The position numbers were made by a program, and so were the translations under genes. Positions 1 through 12,900 of a stretch of DNA of 64,000 nt are shown here, one piece after another. The DNA lies in contig NC_134017.1 of the NCBI RefSeq assembly GCF_040712315.1, forward strand, positions 26,144,322 through 26,208,321, read 5' to 3'. The notes under the pieces were generated by a model, which saw only the letters and a list, made by a program, of their open reading frames with translations, did no database searches and had not been told where the DNA came from. The DNA is from Castanea sativa. Lineage: Eukaryota > Streptophyta > Magnoliopsida > Fagales > Fagaceae. Every line of letters begins with the position of its first letter. Position 1 is the first letter of the stretch.

Positions 1-1100
1 AAATGGAGATTTCTAGTTGATATGTTAATATGTTTTAAAAGTTAAGACATATTGAACTGGGTCGCTGTGAGATTTATTATTCTCCTAATGACTGTCAAAT
101 GAATAATAAATCTCACGACTTTTATTTGCATAAACTCTTAATCCTAAGAGAATAATGGACCTGATCATGACGTATAGATTGCTTTGATATATCAGGAGTG
201 AGATCTAAAGTAACGGTCAAAACCTCAGTATATTAGGCAGTCACATTTAGTGTTGATGGAACATATATTCTCAAGATGGAATTCATAATCTCTTAACGGA
301 GATACAAAATATTCCCTTGAGATAAGTTTAATAAGTTTGGTTATTCAGAGTATTAGGCCTAACCATTTTGGTAAGAAATTACTAAAGTATATATTTATGA
401 AATTGAATTTCATAAATATATGATGAATAACTTTAAAGGATTAAACCAGGTACTCAAGTATAAGATGTAGTAATTTTCAAAGTGGCAGCCTATATTTTAT
501 GACTTTGTATTACTATGAATATTTTATAAAGAGGTTGCATATATAATAAATTCTTGGGATATAATTTATTAATAAGGCTTAGAGTGTAATTATATTTATA
601 TAGTGGTATTAAATATAATTAATGGTAACTTTGGACTTGTCAAGAGTTGACGGAAAAGCCCAATGCCCATTGGAGCTACTGTCTTATTGGTCCCTTTTGG
701 TCCCACTCCAAGCCACACACTAAAGCCCAATTGGAAAGGCCCAATAGGCCAACCCAATTAGATAATCAATTAGTTATAAAAGGAGAAACATACATAATTT
801 TTTATTAGATAAGAGAAAAAGAGAAAGAAAGAGAGTGTGAGACACATTTTCATTCTCCCTTTGGAAACTGATTGAGAAACCACACTTCTTAGGCGTAAAG
901 TGGAATTGAAGTGAAGATTAAAAGTGTTCTCTAGTGCTTCTAATCTTTGTTTTGAATTTTTCCACACTAAGGTACGCTATCTTGTTCTTAAATTCTGAAA
1001 TTTACATAGTGCATGTTATCAATCATGAATGAAATAGATCCTTATTTATTGCTTCCGTTGTATGTTTTGTATGAGATACAAAATCAAATTTTTACCAACA
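1..1100 (+). repeat. 5' LTR of Copia-1 (partial)
   Basis: It ends TTTACCAACA, directly before the primer site, as the 3' copy does at 7860. By eye the two copies are roughly 93 percent identical. Differences are scattered substitutions, so the insertion is not recent. Confidence 0.93.
774..782 (+). promoter_or_regulatory. TATA-like box in Copia-1 LTR
   Basis: TTATAAAAG lies in the distal part of the LTR, where the U3/R border is expected in plant copia elements. The 3' LTR carries AATTATAAAGG at the matching place. Assignment is by position and motif only. Confidence 0.5.
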
Positions 1101-1102
1101 AT

Positions 1103-1114
1103 TGGTATCAAAGC
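1103..1114 (+). promoter_or_regulatory. Primer binding site of Copia-1 (initiator Met tRNA type)
   Basis: TGGTATCAAAGC starts two bases after the LTR end. It resembles the complement of the plant initiator Met tRNA 3' end (TGGTATCAGAGC), with one difference. Confidence 0.85.
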
Positions 1115-1623
1115 CAGGTTTTTATATCATGATTGTATAGCCTGTAATTGGATTTTAGAATTTAAGAAAACTATTATTTTTGTGTTTCAATTTTCTGCAT
1201 CACGTGGATATACAGAATAAAAGCAAAACCGTTGCATTTTGATATCTTAAATGAATTCATTTGAATCCTTGTTATATAAGAATGATTTAAGACATTTGGT
1301 TATATAGATTGTACAATTGCAAACTTCGGATGATAAATATATGACTTGGCCATTAGCGTGCATTGAATAGTTCCATATTGAATTTGTATGTATATATTGC
1401 AAATGGAAGTAACTGTTTGTAACTGTAATATGCATGCACGGCTTGGATTTTTTCATTGCACCATTTGGCTTGGAGTTCAATTGCATGGTTTTCATGGCTT
1501 GGAATTTATTTCATGGCTTGGACTATTATTGCATGGCTTGACTTTTCAAGCATTCTTTTGTCTTGTATATATTATGGCCATGGAAAAGTTGAATCCGTAT
1601 ATAAATGATTTAACAATCTGTAA

Positions 1624-1627
<4 letters not shown>

Positions 1628-1657
<30 letters not shown>
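1628..1657. repeat. (TA)n microsatellite in the Copia-1 leader
   Basis: About 15 uninterrupted TA dinucleotides, followed by further irregular AT-rich sequence to about 1780. It lies in the untranslated leader between the primer site and gag. The matching leader of Copia-3 has no such tract. Confidence 0.9.
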
Positions 1658-1659
<2 letters not shown>

Positions 1660-1930
1660 GTAATAATATATATTACATATATTGATTTGTATATTATATT
1701 ATATATAATATAATATGAATTTTTATATGTAATAGGGTTTTTATTATGTTATATATATTTATATATATTTTAATGCTAGTTTAATGAAATTTATTCCTAA
1801 TAAAATTAGGATTATATTTTCAAAGTGTCTAGCATTATTATGGTTCTTTATCTTAAAAACCTTTAATTTAGAATATTTAGTGGGAGAGAGATACAAAGGT
1901 TGGATCTCACGGCCTCCATTGTTGGTTCAT

Positions 1931-2125
1931 AGTAGCGTGAAATATATACTTTGTCTTTGCCTCGAGCTTAGCATTCCATGCAGAGAGTATTTATTTCATG
2001 GTCCTACAAGATTGAATTTCCTAGTTTATAGTGGTTTGATAAACACCTTGTCTTAGTTTCGAGTTTTGCATTCCATGCGGATGATGTTTTTATCATAATA
2101 CTACAAAATAAGCCTGTTAAGGGAT
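1931..2125 (+). repeat. Two imperfect ~98-bp tandem units in the Copia-1 leader
   Basis: Two successive blocks share the order TAGYGTG/TAGTGG, AYACYTTGTCTT, TTGCATTCCATGC or a close variant, and a TAC(T)ACAA motif. They start near 1931 and near 2029. The same two-unit array is present in Copia-3 (17761-17960), so it is an old feature of the family rather than an accident of one copy. Confidence 0.7.
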
Positions 2126-2472
2126 GAAATGTGGCTACACATTATTATAGACAATGGTATACACTAGACTAAGTATTATAGTATCCTCTATGCTGAGTTC
2201 TTACTATTATTACTTAAAGGCTAAATGTAAAATGGCATATTATTAGTATTTGATAAGAGTTATCATGATAGCACTAATAATGAGAATAGTTCTCAATCAA
2301 TCATAGTATTTTATATTCACTCTATGCTGAGGGATATTGAATATGAGATTGGGTTGTTGTTGCATATTTTATATTATAGTTTTATTAAGATTCCATACTA
2401 TTTGTTTATATGCTAAATTAAAAATATCCAATTTACTTATTGTATTCATGTTTATTGTTTTCAGATTTAATC

Positions 2473-5400
2473 ATGGTATCATTTAGCCCACTTGTTGCTA
2501 TTCTTAACCAAAACAAACTGACTGGATCTAACTATGTTGACTGGAAAAGAAATTTGGACATTGTTCATGCTGCTGAAGAGCACAAATATGTGTTTACTCA
2601 ACCATGTCCTAGCTTTCCTTCATTAGATGCTTCTCTTGAGGAAAAACAGCGATATGATCGTTGGCAGAAATCTAATGAGATGGCCAAGTGCTACATCCTA
2701 GCATCTATCTCAAATGTTCTACAGCATCAAATGCAGGATGTAGAACTAGCTTCGGACATCATGCTAAGTCTGAAGGAGATGTTTGGTGAGCAAGGCCGTT
2801 CTGCAAGGTAAGAGACCATGAGGCAAATTTATAATACCAAAATGGCTGAAGGTAGTTTAGTGAGAGAGTATTGTCTTACAATGATCTCTAATCTGAATAC
2901 ATTGAAAGTTCTAGGTGCCAACATTGATGGAGAATCCCAAGTGGATATGATACTCCAGTCACTATCGGAATCATTCAAGGAATTCAGACTTAATTATAAC
3001 ATGAACAAAAAGATTTATTTTTTGTCTGAATTAATGAATGAATTAGTGGCGGCGGAAGGCATCCTTGGTACTTCTAGTATTGAAGCCAATGTGGGTGAAG
3101 CTTCTACTTCTCAACCTAAGTCGAAAGGCAAGGGTAAGAAGAAGAAAAAGGACTTCACTAAGAAAGATGGTAAACAAATTGCCTTAGGAGTTGCCAACAA
3201 AGGAAAGAAAACCAAAGAAAAGTGTTTCCATTGTGGTGAGAAAGGACATTGGAAGAGGAATTATCTAACATTCAAGGTTGCCAAGAATAAGGGTATGAAA
3301 AGTTCATTTCTTCTTGAAATATGTTTAGTACAGAATCCAATGGATTCCTAGTGTGTGGATTCAGGTTGTACTAATCATATCTGCAATTCTTTGCAGGGGT
3401 TCGAGGAGACCAGAAAGTTAAATGAAGGAGAACTATTTCTTACTTTGGCTGAGGGGAGCAAGATTCCGATTGAAACTGTTGGAGTGTTTAATTTATGTTT
3501 TAAGTCTAGAGTTTTAATATTGGAAGATTGTTTGTATGTACCTAATGTTCGTAGGAATTTAATTTCTGTAACTTACTTAGGTAAACATGGATATTGTGTT
3601 ATCCTGAAAGACAATGTTGTAATAAAGAAGGATAAAGTATATATTTGCTCTGGCAATGTTGTGGATGATCTTTATATTTTGACTCCTGATAAGCCTGAAT
3701 TTTACAATTTTGAATTAGATTTTGAATTAGATAGTAATTCTCATGTAAAATCATTAAAGAGAAACTTCCTTCTAATGATGCATATCTTTGGCACTTGCGT
3801 TTGGGTCATATTAATTTAAATAGGATTCAAAGACTAATCAAATATGGACTTTTACAGCCCATGGACTTTGATGAATTTTCAGTTTGTGAATCTTGTTTGG
3901 AAGGTAAGATGACCAAACGAACTTTTAATGCAAAAGGTAGAAGAGCCAAAGAGTTGCATGAATTAGTTCATACAAATGTATGTGGTCCTATGTCAACCCA
4001 AGTAAAAGGAGGTTATGAGTACTTTATCACTTTTACGAATGACTACTCAAGATATGGTTATGTGTACCTAATAAGACGGAAGTCTGAAACCTTTGAAAAG
4101 TTCAAAAAGCTTAGGGCTGAAGTTGAACATCAATTGGGTAAACGCATAAATGCCATTTGATCTGATCAAGGTGGCGAATACCTTCTTGGGGATTTCAAGG
4201 ATTACCTAATTCAAAATGGGATTATCTCCCAATTGACTGCACTTGGAACTCCCCAACAAAATGGTGTAGTGGAAAGAAGTAATAGGACTCTTTTAGAAAT
4301 GGTTAGGTCTATGATAAGTTATTCAACTTTACCAGTTTCTTTTTAGGGATATGCACTAAAAACTGCTATGCATGTTTTGAATTTGATTCCATCAAAATCT
4401 ATTCCCAGCACACCCAAGGAATTGTGGAGTGGGCACAAGCCTAGTATGAAATATCTCCACATTTGGGGATGTCCAACACATGTGTTGAAAGAGAAGTCTG
4501 ATAAGTTGGAAGTTAAAATGGAAGAATGCATGTTTTTAGGGTATTCAAAGAAAACCAATGGTTATTTATTCTATAATCATAAGGATAACAAAGTGTTTGT
4601 TAGCACCCATGCCAAATTTTTGGAGCATGATTATGTGAATAATTTTAATTCTAGAAGTAAAGTTGTATTGGCTGAATTAGATGAACCTGTAGTTGAACAA
4701 CCAATGGATGAAACTAAGGATGATGTGGCTGTATTAGATACACCACAAGATATTACTCATGAAATGTCTAGTACACAGGTGTCTCGTCATAGTGGGATAA
4801 TTGTTCGGCCTCTTATAAGATTTAGAGGTTTGGGAGAAACTTATGTAGCTATTTCAGAAGAGGCTGAATTGGATCCCTACACTTATGAAAAGGCAATGAA
4901 TGATATAGATGAATATTATTGGGTCCTAGCTATGAAATCTGAATTGGATTCTATATATTCCAATCATGTATGGGATCTTGTAAAAGCGCCTAACGACATT
5001 AAACCTGTTGGTTGCAAATGGGTTTACAAGAGGAAGAGAGGGATAGATGAAAATGTTGAAACCTTTAAAGTAAGGCTAGTGGAGAAAGGGTATACACAAA
5101 AAGAAGGAATTGATTATAATGAAACTTTTTCGCCAGTAGCCATGCTTAAGTCTATCAGAATTCTCTTATCTATTACTGCTCATTATGAATATGATATTTG
5201 ACAAATGGATGTCAAGACTGCATTTCTTAATGGCAATCTTGAAAAAGAAATATACATGATGCAACCGGAAGGTTTCATAGCAAAGAACCAAAAGCATATG
5301 GTATGCAAGTTCAATAGGTCCATTTATGGACTTAAGCAAGCATCTAGGTCATAGAATATCAGATTTGATCAAGCAATCAAGTCATTTGGTTTTGAAAAAA

Positions 5401-6444
5401 ATTTTGATGAGCCATATTTGTAAAAAAGGCATCGAGACAAAATAGTAATGTTCCTAGTGCTTTATATTGATGATATTCTACTCATTAGAAATGATGTAGG
5501 AGTAATGTCATTGGTTAAAGTTTAGTTGTCAAGCCAATTTGATATGAAGGATTTAGGTGAGGCTAACTTTATTCTAGGGATCAAGCTTTGGCGAGATCGC
5601 AAGAATAAGATGTTAGGCTTATCACAAGCTGGATCTATAAATAAGGTTCTAGAACGGTTTAGCATGCAAAAATCCAAGAAAGGATTACTTCCTTATAGAT
5701 ATGGAGTTCCTCTGTCTGACGACCAAAGGCCTAAGACTCAAGAGGAAGAAAATATGATGAGACAAGTTCCTTAAGCTTCTGTAGTGGGAAGTCTCATGTA
5801 TGCCATGCTTTGTACTAGACCAGATATCTGTTATTTAGTTAGCATGGTCAGTCGATATCAAACAAATCTAGAACTAAAACATGGGCAAGCTGTAAAGCAT
5901 ATTCTCAAGTATCTTAGGAGAACGAGAGATTATATGCTTGTTTACCGTTGTGAGGATTTGATTCCCATTGGCTATACAGATTTAGATTTTCAATCGGATC
6001 TAGATTTCAGAAAATTCACTTCAGGTTGTGTTTTCACCTTGGGAGGTGGAGCCATAAGTGAGTGTTAAGCAATCTTGTATTACGAACTCCACCATGGAAG
6101 TTGAGTACATTGCTGCTTGTGAAGCAGCAAAGGAAGCTGTTTGGCTCAAGAAATTCCTTTCTGATCTTGGTGTTGTAAGAATGGAGCAAATTTCCATCAC
6201 ATTATTTTGCGACAATAGTGGAGCGGTTGCACAATCCAAAGATCCAAGGAATCACAAGAAAGGAAAGTACATTGAGAGGAAGTACCACATTATTCGAGAC
6301 ATTGTTGCTCGTGGAGATGTTGTGGTAGCAAAGATTAAAAGTTCAAATAATCTAGCAGATCCTTTTACCAAAGCCTTGCCTCAAAGGACTTTCGAGTCAC
6401 ATTTGGAGGGAATGAGAGTTAGATTAGTGTACAATAGTCTTTAG
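2473..6444 (+). pseudogene. Copia-1 gag-pol polyprotein, decayed
   Basis: The ATG at 2473 opens a copia-type gag (starts MVSFSPLVAILNQNKLTGSN). A CCHC knuckle follows at about 3223 (CFHCGEKGHWKRN), but its last Cys is Tyr (codon 3262). The protease has DSGCTNHIC at 3358, with a TAG in place of the Trp codon at 3349. Next come the GAG-pre-integrase LRLGHINLNRIQRL with CESCLEGK, integrase to about 4800, reverse transcriptase (VGCKWVYKRKRG, LYIDDILLI near 5465) and RNase H (ADPFTKALP near 6355), ending at TAG 6442. Stops at 2809, 3349, 4158, 4344, 5200 and several later sites, plus frameshifts, rule out a working protein. Copia-3 is its closest relative in the window. Confidence 0.93.
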
Positions 6445-6458
6445 GGCAAGTGGGAGAT

Positions 6459-7860
6459 TATTAAGATATGTGCCTTTAAATCCTATTGTATGATGCTATA
6501 TATGACATTATATATGACTTAATCTTATAATTAATGAAGTTGTTTTATTTTTATTTAAAATAATGGTAACATGAATATGAGACATTATCATATAGTCCAT
6601 GAGATGCATAGTATGTTATTTATGTGATTTAGTTACAGAAGATATAAGTCACAAGTTCTTTGTAAACTCAAAATTTATAGTTCGTAGTCGGTGATGAAAT
6701 TGGACATTTAATCTACGAAAACTATAACGTATCAACTAAGATGATTTGTCTTGATCATAGAAGTGAAGACTTCTAGTTGATATGTTGATATGTTTTAAGA
6801 GTTAAGACATATTGAACTGGACCGCTGTGAGATTTATTATTCTCCTAACGACTGTTAAATGAATAATAAATCTCACGATTTCTATTTGCATGAACTTTTA
6901 ATCTTGAGAGAATAATGAACTTGATCATGGCGTGTAGGTTGCTTTGATATATCAGGAGTGAGATCTAAAGTAACAGTCAAAACTTCAGTATGTTGGACAA
7001 CCACATTTAGTGTTGATGAAACATATATTCTCAAGATGGAATTCATAATATCTTAACGGAGATACAAAATATTCCCTTGAGATAAGTTTAATGGGTTTGA
7101 TTATTCAGAGTGTTAGGCCTAACCATTTTGGTAAGAAATTACTAAAGTATATATTTATGAAATTGGATTTCATAAATATATGATGAATAACTTTAAAAGA
7201 TTAAATCAGGTACTTAAGGATAAGATGTAGTAATTTTCAAAGTGGCAGTCTATATTTCATGACTTTGTATTACTACGCATATTTTATAAAGGGGTTGCAT
7301 GTATAATAAAGTCTTGAGATATAATTTATTAATAAGGCCTAGAGTGCAATTATATTTATATAGTGGTATTAAATATAATTAATGGTAACTTTGGACTTGT
7401 CAAGAGTTGACAGAAAAGCCCAAGGCCTATTGGAGCTAGTTTCTTATTGGTCCATTTTGGTCTCACTCCAAGCCACACACTAAAGCCAAATTGGAAAGGC
7501 CCAATAGGCCAACTCAATTAGATAATCAGTTAATTATAAAGGGAGAAACATACAGAATTTTTCATTAGATAAGAGAAAAAGAAAAAGAAGGAGAGTGTGA
7601 GACACATTTTCATTCTCCCTTTGAAAATTGATTGAGAGACCACACTTCTTGGGCATAAAGTGTAATTGGAGTGAAGATTAAAAGTGTTCTCAAGTACTTC
7701 TAATCTTTATTTTGAATTTCTCCACACCAAGGTACGTTATCTTGTTCTCAAATTCTAAAATTTACATAGTGCATATTGTCAATCATGAATGAAATAGATC
7801 TTTGTTTGTTGCTTCCGTTGTGTGTTTTGTATCAGATACAAAACCAAATTTTTACCAACA
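6459..7860 (+). repeat. 3' LTR of Copia-1
   Basis: It is 1402 bp long. It starts TATTAAGATATG directly after the purine tract; Copia-3 has TGTTAGGATGTG here, so the expected TG has become TA. It ends ACCAACA. Flanking bases after the end are CAAAT. Confidence 0.93.
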
Positions 7861-8735
7861 CAAATATGTGTTCAAAGATATCAATAAGGCATCCATATAT
7901 AGATGTTTACCTCAATACAATGAATTTGCTGGCAACCCCTAGTAGTGTCATGGTCTTCTATCCTTTTAATTTTGAGAAGCTCTAATTCTCTACTCTTAAT
8001 CTTTTATATGCTACACATTGATTTCTTTTTTTCTTTTTCTTTTTTTCTTTTTTTCTTTTTAATCTTGCTGTCTCTCTCTACCTTTCACATGACTGACTTA
8101 AAAGACCCAGTTTATATACCTATAAATTAACACTTCAATTCAGTCTAGGAAGATGAATCCCAATCCAATTAGCACTCTTAAATACCACTCCCTTGGGCTA
8201 GAGTTTAAGACCCACTAAAACTTAAATAGGCTTCCAAGACTTTAATTCCCAATTAACTCAAATTAAGGTTGTTTAGATAGGCCAGAACTCTAAAGAATGC
8301 TAATAACACTCCTAATCCAAATAGGTTATAATCCCTTATTCTTTTCCTTAACTGATAAGGAGACTAAAAGTTAAATACTACTAATCCACAAAACTAACTC
8401 TCACATTACATCTTCTTTTATTTATTTTCTTTGTAGATATCATAATATAAATATCGCCTTCAAAATAAATTAAATAATTCATCAATTTTACTCTAGAAGC
8501 AATTAAATTCAATTTAAGTGAGGCAAGTGTTACAGTTAGTGTTTGGGATTTGATGTAGTTTGTTGAAATTGGCCGTGGAGATGGTAGCGGAGAAAGAGAG
8601 AAAAGAGGAATGGTCAAGGCATCGAAGGAAAGTGGCCAAAGTAGAAAAGGGAAAAGGAAAAAAAAAAGTGAGGATAAAAATGACAATTAATAATAATAAA
8701 AATATTTTTTTGAAAGTTTGATAGAAGCTAACTAA
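7861..8735. other. Intergenic, AT-rich
   Basis: Contains a T/C-rich low-complexity stretch near 8022-8078 and purine-rich sequence near 8580-8700. Short open frames on both strands here have no recognisable domain and follow the skewed composition. I see no gene or mobile element. Confidence 0.6.
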
Positions 8736-9400
8736 AGAAAATGCCATTCTAGACACAATCAAGGAGGGTGGTTTGGGATTTAGTGACCTTAAAGCCTTTA
8801 ATCTTGCTTCATTAGCTAACAAGGATGGCAACTACAAACGCATAAGAACTCCCTGGTCCACAAGGTATTTTAGGCTAGATATATCCTCAATGGGGATTTT
8901 CTTTCAACCAAGCTGGGGAATCACCCATCCTATGCATGGAGGAGTATATTGGCTGCATAGGATGTTGTTCAACAAGGTCATCGTTGGTAGGTGTGTAATG
9001 GACAATCAATTGAAATATAGAAAGATAAGTGACTACACCAACCCTCTACTTGATGCAAAGGTTTCTTTACTTATCAATCCACATACTTGGGCTTGGAGGT
9101 CAGTCATAGTACAAAAATTCTTCTTCCCAGATGATGCATTAGCTATCATGGGCATTCCGTTGAGTTTTCGATTACACAAAAAGGGAATTTCATTTTTTGG
9201 ACTGCATACAAGGTAACATTGTTATTGGCCAACAATAGTAACCCAAGTGAGGCTTCTAACAATCAAAATAGCAAACATATTTGGAAAACAATATAGAGGC
9301 TTAATGTACCTAATAAGGATAAATATTTTGAATGGTGTGCAAGAAAAAAACGTACTGCAAATGAAAGCTAACATGTGCTAAAGGAAAATTCTCAACAACC
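8736..9400 (+). mobile_element. LINE-A, piece 1 (end of RT and zinc-finger region)
   Basis: The frame from about 8755 reads IKEGGLGFSDLKAFNLASLA, which matches the conserved end of the reverse transcriptase region in plant L1 LINEs. LINE-C has CDGGMGFKQLKQFNLALLAK at the same place. Further on, IPLSFRL and, in another frame, RLNVPNKDKYFEWCARKK correspond to the zf-RVT segment. It is 5'-truncated near 8736 and interrupted at 9400 by Copia-2. The sequence continues at 15385. Confidence 0.85.
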
Positions 9401-9794
9401 TGTTGAAACTGATTTAGTTGCACACGAATTCAACTTAAATGACAGAGAGGAGCAACAAACAAAAGGAAAAACGACATCAGATAGTTGTGATGAAAGGGAA
9501 ACGAGTACGCAAAAAACGACAGCATATTGTTTAATGAAGGCACATGAAAATCATGTGCGTGGACGCAAGCAAAGTCTATTAGAGGGAAGTGTAGGTGTCG
9601 TGCATCCAATGGTGCAGTTAAAAGTTAGTTAGATTAGGAAGTTAGTTAGAACTGTTTAAGCATTTTTCCCGCCTCTATTTTTTGTATATATAGATGCAGA
9701 GATTAATTATTTTGTACACTTTTCATTTTCATTTTTGTGAATCAATAAGAATTCTCTTAGTTTCTCTCATTTCCAAAAACTTCATTCTTTTACA
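9401..9794 (+). repeat. 5' LTR of Copia-2
   Basis: 394 bp, TG...CA ends, about 92 percent identical by eye to 14990-15384. Many differences are C to T or G to A. A TATA-like TATATATA lies at 9685-9692 and AATAAG near 9745, a plausible promoter and polyadenylation arrangement. Confidence 0.95.
9685..9692 (+). promoter_or_regulatory. TATA-like box in Copia-2 LTR
   Basis: TATATATA sits about 100 bp before the LTR end and is conserved in the 3' LTR near 15279. Call is by motif and position. Confidence 0.5.
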
Positions 9795-9807
9795 TGGTAT
9801 CAAAGCA
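9795..9807 (+). promoter_or_regulatory. Primer binding site of Copia-2
   Basis: TGGTATCAAAGCA begins directly after the LTR. It fits initiator Met tRNA priming, as in most plant copia elements. Confidence 0.88.
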
Positions 9808-9908
9808 AAATTTTCTTTGATTTTCTTTCACTTTTGTTGTAGCCAAACAGAATTTAGCCTTTGAAATCTTCCTTTTCTTCTTGGTTTTCTTGAAGTTTTG
9901 GTTCATCC

Positions 9909-12900
9909 ATGGCTTCCTATTCAACAACCAATCAAGCACAATACAATTATTTACAATCTGTGCCTCCTCCAAGCACAGCAATGGAAAATAAATCAACTAA
10001 CAACCCTTATTTCCTTCCAACTTCTGAGAGTCTAGGAATTGTTCTCACATCATAGCCATTAACTAGTCCAGAGAACTATATGAGCTGGGCAAGATCAGTG
10101 TTCTTGACTCTAAGTTCAAGAAACAAATTTCGTTTTTGTGAATGGTTCAATTCCAGAACCAGATGCTTCCTTTCCATTGTTCAATTCTTGGAGTAGGTGT
10201 AATACCACAGTGCTTTCGTGGTTAACCAATTCTCTTAGTCTGGAGCTCAAGGCAAGTGTGATGTATATCAACACTACAAGGGATTTGTCGATTAATCTCA
10301 AAGATAGGCTTTCACAGGGCAATACCCCATGGAAATTTGAGCTTTAGAAAGAAATTTCTCATCTTTCTCAAGGATCATTCTCAGTAAGTTCATACTTCAC
10401 TAGATTCAAAACACTTTGGGATGGATTTGTCAATTTTCAACCTTAAACTATATGCACTTGTGCTTGTACATGTGGATATAAGGCTTCTTAATTGGATGCA
10501 TAGCATAAAGAACATGTTTTCCATTTTTTGATGGGTTTGAATGATAGCTATGAGAATATTATAGGCTAGATCTTGTTGATTGAGCCAATTCCTTAAATTA
10601 ACAAGGTTTGTTCCTTGATCTTGCAAGAGGAAAAGAGGAGTATCGGTCATGGAGTTAATATGGTCTATCCCACTAAGGCCACTGCAATGTATGTGAATCA
10701 TAATAAAGGTTTTACTTGTAATCAAGGTTAGAATCAAGGCTATCATGGTAGTAAAGGAGGGCATTCTAAGAAGGAAAGACCTGTTTGTACCTATTGTGGA
10801 CTAACTAGTCACATAGCAGACAAGTGCTATAAGCTACACGGGTATCCTCCAGGTTACAAGCACAAGGGCAACAACAAAGCTATGACTAATCAAGTTTCAG
10901 CTGTCTTACCTTTAGGAAACTTTAGGAACTTGGATGGTATTGCTCTAGCCAATCCACATTTGACCCATAATACTACTTTTTTCCTAATCATGGCATTCAA
11001 TGCCAATCTGAAGCTGCTCTTGCACCACAGAATCCTTTTAGTGCTCAATTTGCTTCCCAACAAGCTCCTGCACAAGCCCTTTTGTCTTAGTGTCCTATAT
11101 CTCAGGTTCAATGTGAGCAACTCCTTAATTTTTTTGAAAGAAGTTTCAGATTCTGGTTCAGGTATTAGTACTCAGTCTACTCATCAAGTTGCTACTGTTA
11201 TGACACCTGCACCTCCCATCCAACTAGTTTTACCTCCTCCCTCAGCTTCATCATCCAATTCCAATTCCTCTAACTTTTTAAGTCTAATGATTGGATCTTA
11301 GACATTGGTGCCACTGACCTTATGGTCCATTCAGTGTCTCAACTTACCACCATCACTTCTATTATGCAATCTTGTGTTTTCTTGCCAAATAGGGAACATG
11401 ACTTAGTTACACACATAGGCACTATGCAAATTCACCCACTTTAACACTGACTAATGTATTGTATGTCCCTACTTTTAGTTTTAATCTCATATCTGTAAGC
11501 AAGCTTACAAAGCATTCTTCATATTGCCTTATTTTTCTTTGAAATTGGTGTTTTATCCAGGACCTTGCTCAATAGAGCATGATTGGTCTGGGTAAAAATG
11601 TAAAGGGTTGTATCTGCTGCAAGTGCCTACTTCTCACACTGCATTGGCTGCATTTGTTGGTCATTCTTCTTCAGACTTATGGCACAACAAATTGGGGCAT
11701 CCTTCTTTTTCCAAACTTGTTTTGTTGAATAAACTTGTAAGCTCCAATGTTTCAAATAAGTCAGATTGTTGTGAAGTCTATCACTTTTCCAAGCAAAAAA
11801 GGTTACCATTTTCTTCTAGTAGACATGTATCTACTCAGCCTTTTGAGCTTGTTCATTGTGTTTTATGGGGTCCTTTTGCTACTTGTACCATTGAGGGATT
11901 CAAGTGTTTTTTTACCATTATAGATGACTCCTCTCGTTGTACTTGGGTTTATCTTCTCAAGAATAAATCTAATACTCAATTTCTCATTCCTGATTCTGTT
12001 AATATGGTTTATACTCAGTTTGATGCTACTATTAAAACTATTAGAAGTGATAATGGCATTGAATTTTACTTAAAAGAATTCTTTCATTCCAATGGCATCT
12101 TGCATCAGTTATCATGTGTTGATACTCTTCAACAAAATGCCATTGTTGAGAGGAAGCATCAACACATTCTCAATGTTACAAGGGAATTGAAATTTCAGTC
12201 TCAAGTGCCTTCATGCCTATGAGGTGATTGCATTCTTACTGTTTTATACCTCATCAATAGAATTCCCTCAAAATCCTTAGGGAATAAAAGCCCTTATGAA
12301 CTTCTTTTTAAATCTCCACCTCCATATGGTCATCTTAAATGCTTTGGCTGTTTGTGCTTCATTTCCACACTATCACATAATAGGCACAAATTTGCACCTA
12401 GGGCCATAAATGTGTTTTCTTGGGCTATCCTCATGGCATTAAAGGTTATAAGGTGTTAGACCTTGAACCAAATTCTATTCATATTTCAAGGGATGTCATC
12501 TTTTATTAGCACATGTTTCCATATGCTACATCAGGTAATCCTTCCAACTCATATCTTGATTCTTTTGTATTTCCTCACTGTGTTTTAGATGCATCTAGTC
12601 ATACTGATCTTTCTTTTGTTTCACCATCTAATCTTCCTCATATTGTTGAATCCAGTTTGGTTCCTTCCCAATTTGATTCAATCATTGATTCCAATCTAAT
12701 TTCTCAGTCTATACCTGATGTCCCAGCAGAACTTGCTTTGGATCCTGTAGATCCTGTCTCTCCTTCAGCTTTACCTATTTCTACTCCTATTGAACCTATA
12801 CCTGTTCCTTCTATTCTTGACTTACCAATGTTAAGAAGGTCCACTAGATCTCATCATCCAACTGCTTACCTTTCTTATTATTCTTGTAAATCAGTCAGTA

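Larger units (their letters stand above)
1..7860 (+). mobile_element. Copia-1, Ty1-copia LTR retrotransposon (5' end outside window)
   Basis: The sequence at 1-1100 matches 6762-7860 over its whole length, so these are the two LTRs of one element. About 300 bp of the 5' LTR lies left of the window. An initiator-Met type primer site follows the 5' LTR and a purine tract (GGGCAAGTGGGAGAT) precedes the 3' LTR. Domain order is gag, protease, integrase, reverse transcriptase, RNase H, which is the Ty1-copia order. The element is the same family as Copia-3. Its target duplication cannot be checked because the left end is missing. Confidence 0.95.

Noticed and set aside
8381..8831. Minus-strand open frames of about 100 codons
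   Set aside because: Hydrophobic, low-complexity translation of a purine-rich stretch. No domain, no clear start context, and the right end overlaps LINE-A.
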